The notes below the pieces were generated by a model. That model saw only the letters and a program-made list of their open reading frames with translations. It did no database searches and was not told where the DNA came from. Shown here piece by piece: positions 50,716 through 60,199 of a stretch of DNA of 64,000 bases. Both the position numbers and the translations under genes were made by a program. Position 1 is the first letter of the stretch. Each line of letters starts with the position of its first letter. The stretch covers positions 930,001 through 994,000 of the forward strand of contig CBDDKB010000002.1 of NCBI GenBank assembly GCA_965229935.1, given 5' to 3'. The DNA comes from SPJN01 sp965229935. Its GTDB lineage: Bacteria > Pseudomonadota > Alphaproteobacteria > SPJN01.

Positions 50716-51770
50716 TGGTGGGGTGGGTGCGCGAAAATTTGTTCTCGTCCTGGGGCAATAGTCTTTTGACCCTAATCAGTCTGTGGCTGATTTGGATGGT
50801 CGGCTCTGCCATTGTGGAATGGGCAGTGATTGATGCGATCTTTACCGGTGATGACCGTGATGCCTGTCTTGTGCCCGGTGCGGGGGCGTGTTGGCCCTAT
50901 GTCGGGGCAAAGTGGAACCAATTTATTTATGGTCGCTACCCGCTTGAAAGCCAGTGGCGGGTTGATTTGATATTCGCCATGGGAGCAGGGGCCTTGATCC
51001 CCGCCCTGATCGAAGGGATGAAGGGGCGGCGCTGGTTCGTCCTGTTCCTTCTGCTTCCCTTTCCCGTGCTGACATATATCCTGCTGACGGGTGGCCTATT
51101 CGGCCTTGAAGAAGTGCCCTCTGACCTGTGGGGCGGTTTGGTTGTCACATTGATTGTGGCGGTTACCGGGATTGTGGCGAGCCTGCCGCTGGGCATATTG
51201 CTGGCACTTGGGCGTCAATCAGACCTGCCCATGATCAAGGCGATCTGTGTTGTCTTTATCGAGTTTTGGCGCGGTGTCCCGCTTATCACCGTTTTGTTCA
51301 TGGCGTCGGTTATGCTGCCACTGTTCCTGCCTGATGGGGTGGTGATCGATAAATTGTTGCGCTGCCTGATCGGTGTCGCCCTGTTTTCCAGCGCCTATAT
51401 GGCTGAAGTAATCCGTGGCGGCCTGCAAGCCCTACCCAAGGGCCAGACAGAGGCGGCGCAGGCCCTTGGCCTCAGCTATTGGCAATCAATGCGGCTGATC
51501 ATTCTGCCACAAGCCCTTAGGCTCGTAATACCGGGGATTGTGAACACATTCATTGGCCTGTTCAAAGACACGACGCTGGTGCTGATCATCGGTCTGTTTG
51601 ATCTGTTGGGGATCATTCAATTGACCTTTACTGACGCGGGCTGGTCAACACCACAAACCCATAATACCGGCTATGTGGTGGCGGCCTTTATGTTCTGGAT
51701 TTTCTGCTTTGCCATGTCGCGCTACAGCCAGCGCATGGAAAAACGCCTTAATGTAACGGGAGAACGGTGA
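50715..51770 (+). CDS. aapM: Amino-acid ABC transporter permease AapM
   Basis: This is the second, 351-residue permease of the Aap transporter. The periplasmic segment has DRDACLVPGAGACWPYVGAKWNQFIYGRYP-type features seen in AapM/BztC, and the EAA loop is EVIRGGLQALPKGQTEAAQ. It pairs with AapQ to form the membrane channel. Start and stop overlap its neighbours (TAATG and TGATG). Confidence 0.95.
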   Translation: MVGWVRENLFSSWGNSLLTLISLWLIWMVGSAIVEWAVIDAIFTGDDRDACLVPGAGACWPYVGAKWNQFIYGRYPLESQWRVDLIFAMGAGALIPALIEGMKGRRWFVLFLLLPFPVLTYILLTGGLFGLEEVPSDLWGGLVVTLIVAVTGIVASLPLGILLALGRQSDLPMIKAICVVFIEFWRGVPLITVLFMASVMLPLFLPDGVVIDKLLRCLIGVALFSSAYMAEVIRGGLQALPKGQTEAAQALGLSYWQSMRLIILPQALRLVIPGIVNTFIGLFKDTTLVLIIGLFDLLGIIQLTFTDAGWSTPQTHNTGYVVAAFMFWIFCFAMSRYSQRMEKRLNVTGER

Positions 51771-52504
51771 TGACGACGCCGATGGTGCAGATCAACGCCA
51801 TGCACAAATATTATGGCGACTTTCATGTGCTGCGCGGCATTGATCTTGAGGTCAATCAGGGGGAGCGTATTGTGATTTGTGGCCCGTCGGGTTCGGGCAA
51901 ATCAACATTGATCCGCTGCCTGAACAGGCTGGAAGTTCATCAAAAGGGCGACATCATCGTTGATGGCATCACGCTGAATGATGATGTGAAAAATATCGAC
52001 GAGGTGCGGCGCGAAGTGGGCATGGTGTTCCAGCACTTCAACCTGTTTCCGCACCTGACAATTCTTGAGAACTGCACCCTTGCCCCCATCTTTGTGCGCC
52101 ACATGCCGAAAAAAGATGCGGAGGAGCGGGCGATGGAATATCTGACCCGCGTTCGCATTCCTGATCAGGCGCACAAATATCCTGGCGAGCTTTCCGGCGG
52201 CCAGCAGCAGCGCGTGGCGATTGCCCGTGCCTTGTGCATGATGCCGAAATTAATGTTGTTTGATGAACCGACCAGCGCCCTTGACCCTGAGATGATCAAG
52301 GAAGTGCTTGAGGTTATGGTCGAACTTGCCGAAGACGGCATGACAATGCTGTGCGTTACCCATGAAATGGGCTTTGCGCGGGAAGTTGCCGACCGCGTGA
52401 TCTTTATGGACGAGGGGGAGATTGTCGAAATGGCACCCCCGGCGCAATTCTTTGACAATCCCCAGAATGACCGTACGAGGGCATTTTTGGGTCAGATCAT
52501 GTGA
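51770..52504 (+). CDS. aapP: Amino-acid ABC transporter ATP-binding protein AapP
   Basis: This is the 244-residue ABC ATPase that powers AapQM. Walker A is GPSGSGKST, the signature is LSGGQQQR, Walker B is LMLFDEPTSALDP, and the switch His is in CVTHEMGFA. The ATG at 51770 is used; a GTG immediately before it (51767) is also possible. It is the last gene of the aap operon, and no strong terminator is seen in the few bases before the convergent gene. Confidence 0.96.
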   Translation: MTTPMVQINAMHKYYGDFHVLRGIDLEVNQGERIVICGPSGSGKSTLIRCLNRLEVHQKGDIIVDGITLNDDVKNIDEVRREVGMVFQHFNLFPHLTILENCTLAPIFVRHMPKKDAEERAMEYLTRVRIPDQAHKYPGELSGGQQQRVAIARALCMMPKLMLFDEPTSALDPEMIKEVLEVMVELAEDGMTMLCVTHEMGFAREVADRVIFMDEGEIVEMAPPAQFFDNPQNDRTRAFLGQIM

Positions 52505-52511
52505 TCTAGCT

Positions 52512-52925
52512 TTATTCGTTGTCTGCTTTCAAACCCATGATCGCAACCACGCAGGCGACGATAGCTGCAAGCGATATGCTGAGCATCATGAAGGTCACAA
52601 ACAGATTGGCAATGCCTGCATCCGCTGGCGCGCCGCCATTAATCTCAAGAAAATTGGTTGCCCCAGTCATTGACGCGGTTAACACGCCCAGCCAGTTGCC
52701 GTAATTGGCGTACATCCAGCTCCACTTCAAAATGGATTTGCTGCGGTCTGACAGAGTGAAGCGAGACCACACAGCCCCAAGTGCGATCAGCAATATGCCA
52801 CCTGTAAGGCCGATCATGTGGGAGCTAACCAACAGAGACGGCACCTTGGCCATCGGCCCCAAAAAGCCAGCCGCTAGACCAAGCAATATCAGGATAAAGC
52901 CATAGCGGATAATTGAATTGTTCAT
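52512..52925 (-). CDS. Small four-helix membrane protein, hydroxylaminobenzene mutase/styrene oxide isomerase-like
   Basis: This is a 137-residue protein with four membrane helices. The pattern SHMIGLTGGILLIALGAVW and YGNWLGVLTASMTGA resembles the HabA/StyC group (a small family of membrane isomerases; styrene oxide isomerase binds heme b). The match is by motif memory only and the catalytic role is uncertain. The start at 52925 is chosen because GGGAGG stands seven bases upstream. It is convergent with aapP and about 70 bases downstream of the sulfurtransferase gene start-side neighbour, whose transcript may include it. Confidence 0.55.
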   Translation of the reverse strand: MNNSIIRYGFILILLGLAAGFLGPMAKVPSLLVSSHMIGLTGGILLIALGAVWSRFTLSDRSKSILKWSWMYANYGNWLGVLTASMTGATNFLEINGGAPADAGIANLFVTFMMLSISLAAIVACVVAIMGLKADNE

Positions 52926-52996
52926 GACGAGCCTCCCTCTCACTTATTTGGGCAAGAGCGTAAGCAGAGTCGCGCTTAATTCAAAACGAAATCAGC

Positions 52997-53848
52997 TTAA
53001 CCAACCTCAACCGGGTTGTCGGCGGTTTCATCACCCCATTCGGCCCATGACCCATCATATAGGCTGACGTCACTATGGCCTGCATCCGTCAGGGCGAGTG
53101 CCAGAACGGCGGCTGTGACGCCGGAACCACAGGTGGTGACGATGGGCTTGGAAAAGTTCACACCAGCCTTTTCAAACATGCCCTTAATTTCCTGCGGCCC
53201 TTTTATGGTGCCGTTAGAATGGATCAGGCTTGAAAAAGGGACATTCATGGCACCGGGCATATGTCCCAGTTTCAGGCCGGGCCGAGGCTCAGGCACCTCA
53301 CCCTTAAAGCGTGGTTCCGGTCGGGCATCAACAATTTGCGCCAACCCATTGTTTAGATTGTCTTTCATCTGCTCAATATCGCGCAACAGATCAGCATTTA
53401 GGCGGGCAGTAAAGTGCCGTTCGCGCGGCATGGGGGGCAGATTTTCCAGCGGGCGGCCCTCGGCGCGCCATTTCGGCAAACCGCCATCCAGAATAGCGAC
53501 CTGTTCATGGCCGAAGGCTTTAAACATCCACCACACGCGCGGGGATGAAAATATGCCGTGTGAATCATAGATCACGATCCGCACGCCATCCCCAAGGCCC
53601 AAGCGGCGCACGCGGGAGGAGAACTTTTCAGGACTAGGCAACATATGCGGCAGGTCGGTCCCTGTATCGCAGATTTCGTCGATATCGAAAAAGACGGCGC
53701 CGGGAATATGGGCAGCCTTATGTTCAGCCTTGGCGTCCTTCCGTTCAGTCGGCAGATACCATGTGGCATCGACCACGCGGATATCCGGGGCGTCCAGATT
53801 TTCGTGCAACCAATCTGTCGAGACGACGTTGAGTTTGAACCGTTCCAT
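52997..53848 (-). CDS. sseA: 3-mercaptopyruvate sulfurtransferase
   Basis: This 283-residue protein has two rhodanese domains. The active-site Cys240 lies in TTCGSGVTAAV; CGSGVT is the loop of mercaptopyruvate sulfurtransferases rather than thiosulfate rhodaneses. The N-terminal domain has VVDATWYLP and the YDSHGIFSSPRVWWM block. It transfers sulfur from 3-mercaptopyruvate, a cysteine breakdown product, to thiol acceptors. It lies 50 bases downstream of cysK, so a cysteine-related unit is likely. Confidence 0.94.
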   Translation of the reverse strand: MERFKLNVVSTDWLHENLDAPDIRVVDATWYLPTERKDAKAEHKAAHIPGAVFFDIDEICDTGTDLPHMLPSPEKFSSRVRRLGLGDGVRIVIYDSHGIFSSPRVWWMFKAFGHEQVAILDGGLPKWRAEGRPLENLPPMPRERHFTARLNADLLRDIEQMKDNLNNGLAQIVDARPEPRFKGEVPEPRPGLKLGHMPGAMNVPFSSLIHSNGTIKGPQEIKGMFEKAGVNFSKPIVTTCGSGVTAAVLALALTDAGHSDVSLYDGSWAEWGDETADNPVEVG

Positions 53849-53898
53849 GCTTGAATCCTGATTAGACTCTTAAGGAGATGCTTTAAAATATACTCTGT

Positions 53899-54900
53899 TT
53901 AAGCAAGCCAATTGGGTACGGGCAAGTCCCGTTCGCGCAAAAAGGCAGGATTAAACAATTTAGATTGATAGCGCGTGCCGTAATCACACAAAAGCGTGAC
54001 AATCGTGTGGCCCGGCCCCATTTCCTTTGCCAGCCTGACAGCCCCTGCAATATTGATAGCGGTAGAGCCGCCAACACACAGACCTTCAAACTGCAATAGG
54101 TCAAAGACATAGGGCAGGGCTTCATCATCACTGATCTGGAAGCCCGTATCGACAGGTGCACCTTCCAGATTGCCCGTCACGCGGCCCTGACCGATCCCTT
54201 CTGTGATCGAATCGCCACTTGATTTCAGTTCGCCATTCACAAACCAGTTATAGATGGCAGACCCGCCGGGGTCGGCAACGGCTGTTGTGATGTTTTGATC
54301 AGCCTCTTTCAGCCCCATGGACACACCTGCAAGTGTGCCGCCCGTACCAACGGCGGAGACGAAGCCATCAATCCGCCCATCAAGGTCGCGCAGGATTTCG
54401 GGCGCTGTTGTTTCAATATGGGCCTGACGATTGGCGACATTGTCAAACTGATTGGCCCACAGGGCACCGCCCGGATTTTCGGCGGCCAGCTCTTCTGCCA
54501 AGCGGCCTGAATAGCGCACATAATTGTTCGGGTCTTTATAGGGCACCGCCGGAACTAGACGCAGGTCACAGCCGCACAGGCGTAACATGTCTTTCTTTTC
54601 CTGACTTTGCGTTTCGGGCATGACGATAACGGTTTTGAAGCCCAGCGAATTGCCAACAAGCGCAAGGCCAATCCCGGTATTGCCTGCGGTGCCTTCGACG
54701 ATGACACCGCCATCCTTTAACTGCCCATTTGCAATGGCATCCTTGATAATGAATAGCGCGGCGCGGTCCTTGACAGACTGGCCCGGATTCATGAATTCTG
54801 CCTTGCCCAAAATGGTACAGCCGGTTTCTTCTGATGCCCGGCGCAGCTTGATCAGCGGCGTATTGCCGATCGCATCTACCAGATCGTTGCGAATTGTCAT
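53899..54900 (-). CDS. cysK: Cysteine synthase A (O-acetylserine sulfhydrylase)
   Basis: This is a 333-residue fold-type II PLP enzyme. Lys44 in NPGQSVKDRAAL binds PLP, EGTAGNTGIGLAL is the substrate loop, and GTGGTLAG the phosphate loop. It makes cysteine from O-acetylserine and sulfide. It ends about 20 residues longer than short CysK forms (SKLFNPAFLRERDLPVPNWLA). The start is the ATG at 54900, with GAGGG close upstream; an in-frame TTG lies five codons earlier. Confidence 0.93.
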   Translation of the reverse strand: MTIRNDLVDAIGNTPLIKLRRASEETGCTILGKAEFMNPGQSVKDRAALFIIKDAIANGQLKDGGVIVEGTAGNTGIGLALVGNSLGFKTVIVMPETQSQEKKDMLRLCGCDLRLVPAVPYKDPNNYVRYSGRLAEELAAENPGGALWANQFDNVANRQAHIETTAPEILRDLDGRIDGFVSAVGTGGTLAGVSMGLKEADQNITTAVADPGGSAIYNWFVNGELKSSGDSITEGIGQGRVTGNLEGAPVDTGFQISDDEALPYVFDLLQFEGLCVGGSTAINIAGAVRLAKEMGPGHTIVTLLCDYGTRYQSKLFNPAFLRERDLPVPNWLA

Positions 54901-55135
54901 AAAGCCCTCGTTCAAAGGTGCGAAAATGGCTGGCGACCTTGGCTTTGTGCCGCCGAATAAGAATGGCCGGAGGGTAAAGAAATCCCCCGCCGAAGTCTAT
55001 AGATGCGGGCCATCAGCGGCGAATTGTGGTATAGGCGCCAAAAGCCCGTCACAATTGCGCCCAACTGCTTGGGTTATGTGGGGATGAAAGCCGGGTGTGG
55101 CCCGGTATGTGGGACTAAAAAAGGAATTGGGGACC

Positions 55136-55873
55136 ATGAAAAAGACAATTGCATCACTTATGTTGTTTTCCGGGCTGGGCCTGTCAGTCGCAGCAATTGC
55201 CGATTCGGCACAAACGCCGACACCTGAACCTGTTAGCGGCGGTGAACAGCCGACCGATCGCTGGGTGCCTGCCGATGGCGAAACGCTGACATTTGCCGTC
55301 AAGGATGGCCGCAAGACGATTGGCGAGCTGACGCTTAGCTTTTCCTATGATGAAGATGGCGCGCTGAACATTCAACGTGATCATCAATTCACAGCGTCTC
55401 GTTTCTTCATGTCCATGTCATGGAACCAAACCATGGAAAGCAAATGGCGTGATGGCAAGCTGGTCTATATGAAGAATGATATGGACATTGATTCACCCTT
55501 TGGCGGTCGCGAGTTCACCTTTAAGGCCGAAGAAGGACAGTATGGCGACCTTCATGCGGAAACAGAGGCAGGGCCCCGTATTATTCCCGGTGATGCGGTT
55601 CCTGAAACCTTTTGGAACAGCAGCTTCTTTGAAAAGGAACAGTTTTTCCGCCCCTATTTGGGCAGTGCCACCAACCCACGTTTCAGTAAGGCCGGTGTAG
55701 ATTATGTAACGCTGAATGGCGAGAAAACTACCTGTGACCGCTATGACGTGACAACGCAAAATTTGGAAGGCGAAGACCAGACAAATCAATATTGGTTCGA
55801 GGATAATGGCCGCCTGTGCCAGATGGCATTCACCAACCCTGCGGGCACGTTTTATTATAAGCGTGACCAATAA
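55136..55873 (+). CDS. Exported DUF6134-like protein
   Basis: This is a 245-residue protein with a signal peptide (SLMLFSGLGLSVAAIADS). The mature part is beta-rich: ETLTFAVKDGRKTIGELTLSFSYD, then ESKWRDGKLVYMKNDMDID, and a C-terminal block with CDRYDVTTQNLEGEDQTNQYWFEDNGRLCQM. This looks like the DUF6134 family of periplasmic proteins, of unknown function; I am moderately sure. Two Cys (in TTCDRY and RLCQM) could form a disulfide. GGGGA lies directly before the ATG. It appears to be a single gene. Confidence 0.7.
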   Translation: MKKTIASLMLFSGLGLSVAAIADSAQTPTPEPVSGGEQPTDRWVPADGETLTFAVKDGRKTIGELTLSFSYDEDGALNIQRDHQFTASRFFMSMSWNQTMESKWRDGKLVYMKNDMDIDSPFGGREFTFKAEEGQYGDLHAETEAGPRIIPGDAVPETFWNSSFFEKEQFFRPYLGSATNPRFSKAGVDYVTLNGEKTTCDRYDVTTQNLEGEDQTNQYWFEDNGRLCQMAFTNPAGTFYYKRDQ

Positions 55874-55990
55874 GAAATTCAGGCTTTTGCCTGACTGACA
55901 AAGATTGATGGCTTGTAGTTGACGGACCCGCCCGGTTCCCGTTAACTGCGGGCCATTCTTATATTCAAACTAGCTCAGTCAGGATAAAAC

Positions 55991-57193
55991 ATGCTTGAAG
56001 GTCTGCGTATCGTCGAAATGGCCACCTATATCGCCGCTCCCGCCGCTGGGGGGATTATGGCTGATTGGGGGGCAGAGGTGATAAAGGTTGAGGCACCCGG
56101 TGGTGACCCTATCCGCCAATTCTTTGCCGGAACACGCGCAGAAGACATCGGCAATCCTGTCTTTGACCTGGATAATCGCGGCAAGCGGTCAATCATGCTC
56201 GACATCAAGACAGAGGAGGGGGCCGCCGCCATGCGTAAGCTGGTGGGAGAGGCTGATGTCTTTATCACCAATGTTCGCCCCAGTGCGCTTGAACGAGCCG
56301 GGCTTGATTTCGATACGCTGCATAAAGAACATCCGTCACTGATCTTTGCCTCTGTCACCGGATATGGGCTAGAAGGGCCCGAACGTGATCGCCCCGGCAT
56401 GGATATGGCTGCCTTTTGGGCGCGCTCCGGCATGGCACACCTGTTCCAACGCAAGGGCTATGCCCCGTTGCCGATGCGTGTTGCCGTAGGTGACCACACA
56501 ACGGCGCTGGCCTTGGTCAGCGGTATTTTGGGGGCCGTGATTGAAAGGCAAAAAACGGGCGAAGGCCGTCTTGTGGAGGCAAGCTTGCTGCGCACGGGCA
56601 TTTACTGCCTCGGTTCAGACATGGCAATCCAGCAGCGTCTGGGGCGTGTTGCCTCTACCCGCGAACGGAATATCGCACCAGACCCCATGACCAATATTTA
56701 TCAATCGCAGGATGAAAAATGGCTTGTGCTGCTGAACCGTCAGGGCAAAGGCGGCGGCGATTGGGATAAGTTGGTAGAGCTGCTTGAAATCCCGGCCGAA
56801 ACGCTTGCTGACGAAAAATTCGCAACGAAACGCGACCGGATGAAAAACAACGGTGATACGATTGGGATGCTGGATGCTGGATTTGGCGCCCTGCCGATGG
56901 ATGAGCTGTCAAAGCGCCTTGATGCAGCGGACATCATCTGGGCACCTGTTAAATCAACCTATGAGGTGGTTGAGGATGCGCAGGCCCATGCCGCGGGGGC
57001 CTTTACTGAAATGCCCATGCCTGATGGGTCCATGTCGGCGACCATTGCATCACCTGTGAATTTCCATGGTGCGGACAATGATCCGAAGGGGCCGAGCCCT
57101 GAACCAGGTCAGCATGGCCGGGAAATCCTTGCCGGGTTGGGTTATTCGGAAGAGGAACTTGACCGTATGCAGGCTGCCGGCGCGCTGAAATAG
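55991..57193 (+). CDS. CaiB/BaiF family CoA-transferase
   Basis: This 400-residue class III CoA-transferase starts GLRIVEMATYIAAPAAGGIMADWGAEVIKVE, the usual N-terminus. The nucleophilic Asp is in DRPGMDMAAFWARSGM. The enzyme moves CoA between carboxylic acids; the acids are not identifiable here. AGGAT stands five bases before the start. A hairpin without a T run (57212-57227) follows the gene. Confidence 0.92.
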   Translation: MLEGLRIVEMATYIAAPAAGGIMADWGAEVIKVEAPGGDPIRQFFAGTRAEDIGNPVFDLDNRGKRSIMLDIKTEEGAAAMRKLVGEADVFITNVRPSALERAGLDFDTLHKEHPSLIFASVTGYGLEGPERDRPGMDMAAFWARSGMAHLFQRKGYAPLPMRVAVGDHTTALALVSGILGAVIERQKTGEGRLVEASLLRTGIYCLGSDMAIQQRLGRVASTRERNIAPDPMTNIYQSQDEKWLVLLNRQGKGGGDWDKLVELLEIPAETLADEKFATKRDRMKNNGDTIGMLDAGFGALPMDELSKRLDAADIIWAPVKSTYEVVEDAQAHAAGAFTEMPMPDGSMSATIASPVNFHGADNDPKGPSPEPGQHGREILAGLGYSEEELDRMQAAGALK

Positions 57194-57290
57194 GCGCGCT
57201 TAGTCGGGGCAGGGCTTTAAAAAGCCCGCCGTGGCCCCAATATCACCATAATCGGGGGTAAGAAGGTGTCATCTTTCGAAAGAAGGAAGG

Positions 57291-57366
57291 TGGCTCCCCG
57301 GGCCGGACTCGAACCAGCGACCGAACGGTTAACAGCCGTTTGCTCTACCAACTGAGCTACCGGGGA
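57291..57366 (-). tRNA. tRNA-Asn (GTT)
   Basis: This is a complete 76-base cloverleaf on the minus strand with encoded CCA (57291-57293). The acceptor stem is TCCCCGG/CCGGGGA, the anticodon loop reads CTGTTAA with anticodon GTT (Asn), and the T loop is GGTTCGAGTCC. It lies between the CoA-transferase and PGPGW genes. No integrated element or repeated tRNA end is seen beside it. Confidence 0.97.
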
Positions 57367-57458
57367 CCATGACGACCTGTGATCATAGGGTCAGAGATAA
57401 GACCCCAAAGCCACTGTGTCAATTCAGTGTGGCGGGCTTATAGCAAAGGATTCGGCAA

Positions 57459-57800
57459 GTGACCACTGCCAAAATGAACATGGATGGCGACAAAACTGCA
57501 CATGTCCCTGAAATCACTAAAAAACGGGGCCGTGGGCTGGGTGCGCCGCCTGTCGGAATCAGTTTTGGCAAGCATCGGGTGGGGGTGCCGCGCTCGCCCC
57601 TGATGCGGCTGATACTTGGTATCGCCCTGATTCTGGGCGGCATGGTGGGCTTTTTGCCCATTGTCGGCTTTTGGATGATCCCTTTAGGGCTTGGTGTCCT
57701 ATCCTATGACTTCCATTGGGCGCGCCGGCTGCGCCGCAAGTTCCTGCGTGCGTGGGGGCGATGGGAGCGGCGAAACAGCCAGACTACAAAGCCGCGATAA
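57459..57800 (+). CDS. PGPGW-type small membrane protein
   Basis: This is a 113-residue protein with a charged N-terminus, then a hydrophobic hairpin (LILGIALILGGMVGFLPIVGFWMIPLGLGVLSYDF) and an Arg-rich tail (WARRLRRKFLRAWGRWERR). It matches the putative transmembrane protein (PGPGW) family, function unknown. It starts with GTG, with AAAGGA nine bases upstream. Its last 17 bases overlap the convergent HIT-family gene. Confidence 0.78.
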   Translation: MTTAKMNMDGDKTAHVPEITKKRGRGLGAPPVGISFGKHRVGVPRSPLMRLILGIALILGGMVGFLPIVGFWMIPLGLGVLSYDFHWARRLRRKFLRAWGRWERRNSQTTKPR

Positions 57801-58206
57801 TCTTATCAGCGATGGGCTGTAGCACTTCGGGCTTTTCCATATCTCTTGCGTGAAGTGCCATGGATTCGCCCTGCATCACAGGCATAACATGGACGTGGTA
57901 GTGAAAGACCGTCTGTCCGGCTGCTGCGCCATTGAGCTGCATGATCCGCACACCGTCTGAACCCAGCCCTGCTTTTGCGGCTGTGGCCATTTTCTGTGCC
58001 GTAGCGAGGCAGGCCTGCGCCCACTCAATCGGCAGATCAAAAAAGTCCTGCGCGTGATATTTGGGGATCACCAAATGGTGGCCGCGTGTTTGCGGCATAA
58101 TATCCATAAAGACATAGGTCCGCTCATCCTCGTACAGCTTGATAGAGGGGATTGTGCCCGCAATGATTTTGCAGAACAGGCAGTCATCTGAATGATGTTC
58201 GGTCAT
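57784..58206 (-). CDS. HIT family nucleotide hydrolase/transferase
   Basis: This is a 140-residue HIT-domain protein. The histidine triad is His102-x-His104-x-His106 in VFHYHVHVMPV, preceded by NGAAAGQTV. An N-terminal CLFCKII block and a Cys/His pair (DDCLFC) fit the Hint/HinT branch that can bind zinc. It hydrolyses nucleotide phosphoramidates. It is downstream of the COG3146-like gene by 20 bases. Confidence 0.92.
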   Translation of the reverse strand: MTEHHSDDCLFCKIIAGTIPSIKLYEDERTYVFMDIMPQTRGHHLVIPKYHAQDFFDLPIEWAQACLATAQKMATAAKAGLGSDGVRIMQLNGAAAGQTVFHYHVHVMPVMQGESMALHARDMEKPEVLQPIADKIIAAL

Positions 58207-58226
58207 GCTATTGTCTCGCTAACAGA

Positions 58227-59456
58227 TTACAAATTCGATTGATCAGGCTCGTACTCCTGATCTTGGTCCGTGTTGAACTGATAGTCACCCTTTTTAAAGG
58301 GCGCACGGGCCTGTAAATAGGCCTGATCATCCTTTACAGCCTGTCTTTCTTGTTCAAGAAATTGCGCAACAGCCTCGCGAAAGCCGGGGTGGCAGATATG
58401 GTGGATGGAATGGGTGAGCGAAGGTTCATACCCCCGGGCCAGCTTGTGTGCGCCTTGTGCGCCAGCCTCAACCCGTTTGAGGCCGCGTTTGATGGCAAAG
58501 TCGATGGCCTGATAATAGCACAGCTCAAAATGCAGGAACTTGTGATGCTCTATCGCGCCCCAATTGCGCCCATAAAGCGCGTCTTCACCAATAAAGTTTA
58601 GCGCGCCAGCGATCCATTGCCCGTCGCGGCGCGCCATGATCAGAAGCACGTCTTCAGGCATGGATTGATTGATCAGGCTAAAGAAGTCGCGGGTCAAATA
58701 GGGGCTGCCCCATTTGCGATAACCTGTATCCATATAGAATTGATAGAAGGCATCCCAATGTTCGTCAGTTAGCTCATCGCCTGTTAGGGCGAAAACCTCA
58801 ACGCCGTTTGCACCAACCGCATCACGCCGTTCACGCCTGATTTGCTTGCGCTTTTGTGAATTCAGCGCACCGAGAAAATCGTCAAATCTGTTATAGCCGC
58901 GATTGTGCCAGTGAAACTGTTGGTCGGTGCGATGCAGATAGCCCATCTGATCCCCAACCAAGGCGTCATCTTCTGGCAGGAAGGTCACATGGGCTGAGGA
59001 AAAGTCAGCCCGCTCCGTCACGCCGCGCAACCCTTCAAGCAGGGCGCGCTTTACCTGCAGCCCCTGTGTGCCTTCAAGCCCGGTTAGAAGCCGTCGCCCC
59101 GTAGCGGGGGTAAAGGGAACCGCTGCCTGCATCTTGGGGTAATAGGCACCACCTGCGCGTTCCAGTGCGTGGGCCCATGAATGATCAAACACATATTCTC
59201 CATAGGAATGGGTTTTCGCGTAACAGGGTATCAGGCCAAGAACCTCGCCTTCCGTAGCCTCGACCACCACATGCTGCGGGATCCAGCCTGTTTCTGCGCT
59301 GGCGGAGCCTGATTGTTCCACGGCCATAAAGAAGGCATGGCGCAAAAAGGGATTATGCGGCAGGTGAGGGGGATTGGCGTGGTTGTCCCAAACCTCAGCC
59401 GCAAGCTCATCCGCGCCGCTTAATAATCGTGCTGTCAGACCCTTTTGTGCCGTCAT
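58227..59456 (-). CDS. GNAT-like protein of the COG3146 / FemAB-type group
   Basis: This 409-residue protein has two GNAT-like halves. It has the family N-terminal block NPFLRHAFFMAVEQSGSAS, CYAKTHSYGEYVFDHSWAHA, SSAHVTFL, and the C-terminal GYEPSLTHSIHHICHPGF. Members are annotated as putative peptidoglycan- or lipid-related N-acyltransferases; the true role is unknown. It overlaps the UgpQ gene start side by four bases and is part of a unit with UgpQ and RidA-like genes. Confidence 0.85.
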   Translation of the reverse strand: MTAQKGLTARLLSGADELAAEVWDNHANPPHLPHNPFLRHAFFMAVEQSGSASAETGWIPQHVVVEATEGEVLGLIPCYAKTHSYGEYVFDHSWAHALERAGGAYYPKMQAAVPFTPATGRRLLTGLEGTQGLQVKRALLEGLRGVTERADFSSAHVTFLPEDDALVGDQMGYLHRTDQQFHWHNRGYNRFDDFLGALNSQKRKQIRRERRDAVGANGVEVFALTGDELTDEHWDAFYQFYMDTGYRKWGSPYLTRDFFSLINQSMPEDVLLIMARRDGQWIAGALNFIGEDALYGRNWGAIEHHKFLHFELCYYQAIDFAIKRGLKRVEAGAQGAHKLARGYEPSLTHSIHHICHPGFREAVAQFLEQERQAVKDDQAYLQARAPFKKGDYQFNTDQDQEYEPDQSNL

Positions 59457-60199
59457 GCCGGATCGATGTTCTCAAAGATGATTTGGTCGGCAAAGTCGCG
59501 GGCGCGGGCTTTCAGCATCTCATCCTTTACGGTCCATGTCAGGATCGGCATGCCCATGGCGCGCAAATGACGAACCGGGGCAGATGGTAAGAATAAGATA
59601 TTATAGGCAACAAAATCAGGTTGCGAGATCGCAATCGATTCAAGATTGGTCAATTCACGTCTTTTTTGCCAGCCTAGACCATAACCATGCTCAATAAAGC
59701 TGGTGGCGATCTGTCCGCGCAGATACTGCGGCGCATGTTGCGCAAACCATGCCATTGATTCGGGTGAGAATGACATGACCGCAACAGGACCATCATAGCC
59801 CTGTAAAGCATTTGCAACAGCCTGTTCCAACGGGCCGACCTTTTCACCCGGTCGCGTTTTGATTTCGATTAAAAGCGGCACGCGCCCATCGATTAGCCTA
59901 AGCCCTTGTGTCAGGGTCGGGATGGTTTCCTGAAAATCAAAATAGGTGATGTCGTTCAGCTCATCCGCGGTTAGGTCGATCACCCGTTCGGGGCGGCCAC
60001 ATAGGCGCACCAATTCCCGATCGTGGAAGATCATCGCCTCGCCATCTTTTGAGATATTGACGTCAATCTCGATCCCATAGCCGCTATTGATCGCGGCGGC
60101 GATAGAACTCAGCGTGTTTTCAACCCTGTCTTGATCGTGCAAACCACGATGGGCATAGGGCCGCTCTGTCAGCCATATGGGCGTGCCATAGCTGGTCAT
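59453..60199 (-). CDS. ugpQ: Glycerophosphodiester phosphodiesterase
   Basis: This is a 248-residue TIM-barrel GDPD. The catalytic pair and metal site are in AHRGLHDQDRVENTLSS and EIDVNISKDGEAMIFHD, with a late EIKTRPG. It hydrolyses deacylated phospholipids to glycerol-3-phosphate and an alcohol. No signal peptide is seen, so it is likely cytosolic. It overlaps its neighbours by four bases at each end. Confidence 0.93.
   Translation of the reverse strand: MTSYGTPIWLTERPYAHRGLHDQDRVENTLSSIAAAINSGYGIEIDVNISKDGEAMIFHDRELVRLCGRPERVIDLTADELNDITYFDFQETIPTLTQGLRLIDGRVPLLIEIKTRPGEKVGPLEQAVANALQGYDGPVAVMSFSPESMAWFAQHAPQYLRGQIATSFIEHGYGLGWQKRRELTNLESIAISQPDFVAYNILFLPSAPVRHLRAMGMPILTWTVKDEMLKARARDFADQIIFENIDPA

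Noticed and set aside
57272..57283. Palindrome TCTTTCGAAAGA after tRNA-Asn
   Set aside because: Too short and without a T run to call a terminator; kept only as a note.
57291..57366. Integration site for a mobile element at tRNA-Asn
   Set aside because: No integrase and no repeated tRNA 3' end is found nearby.
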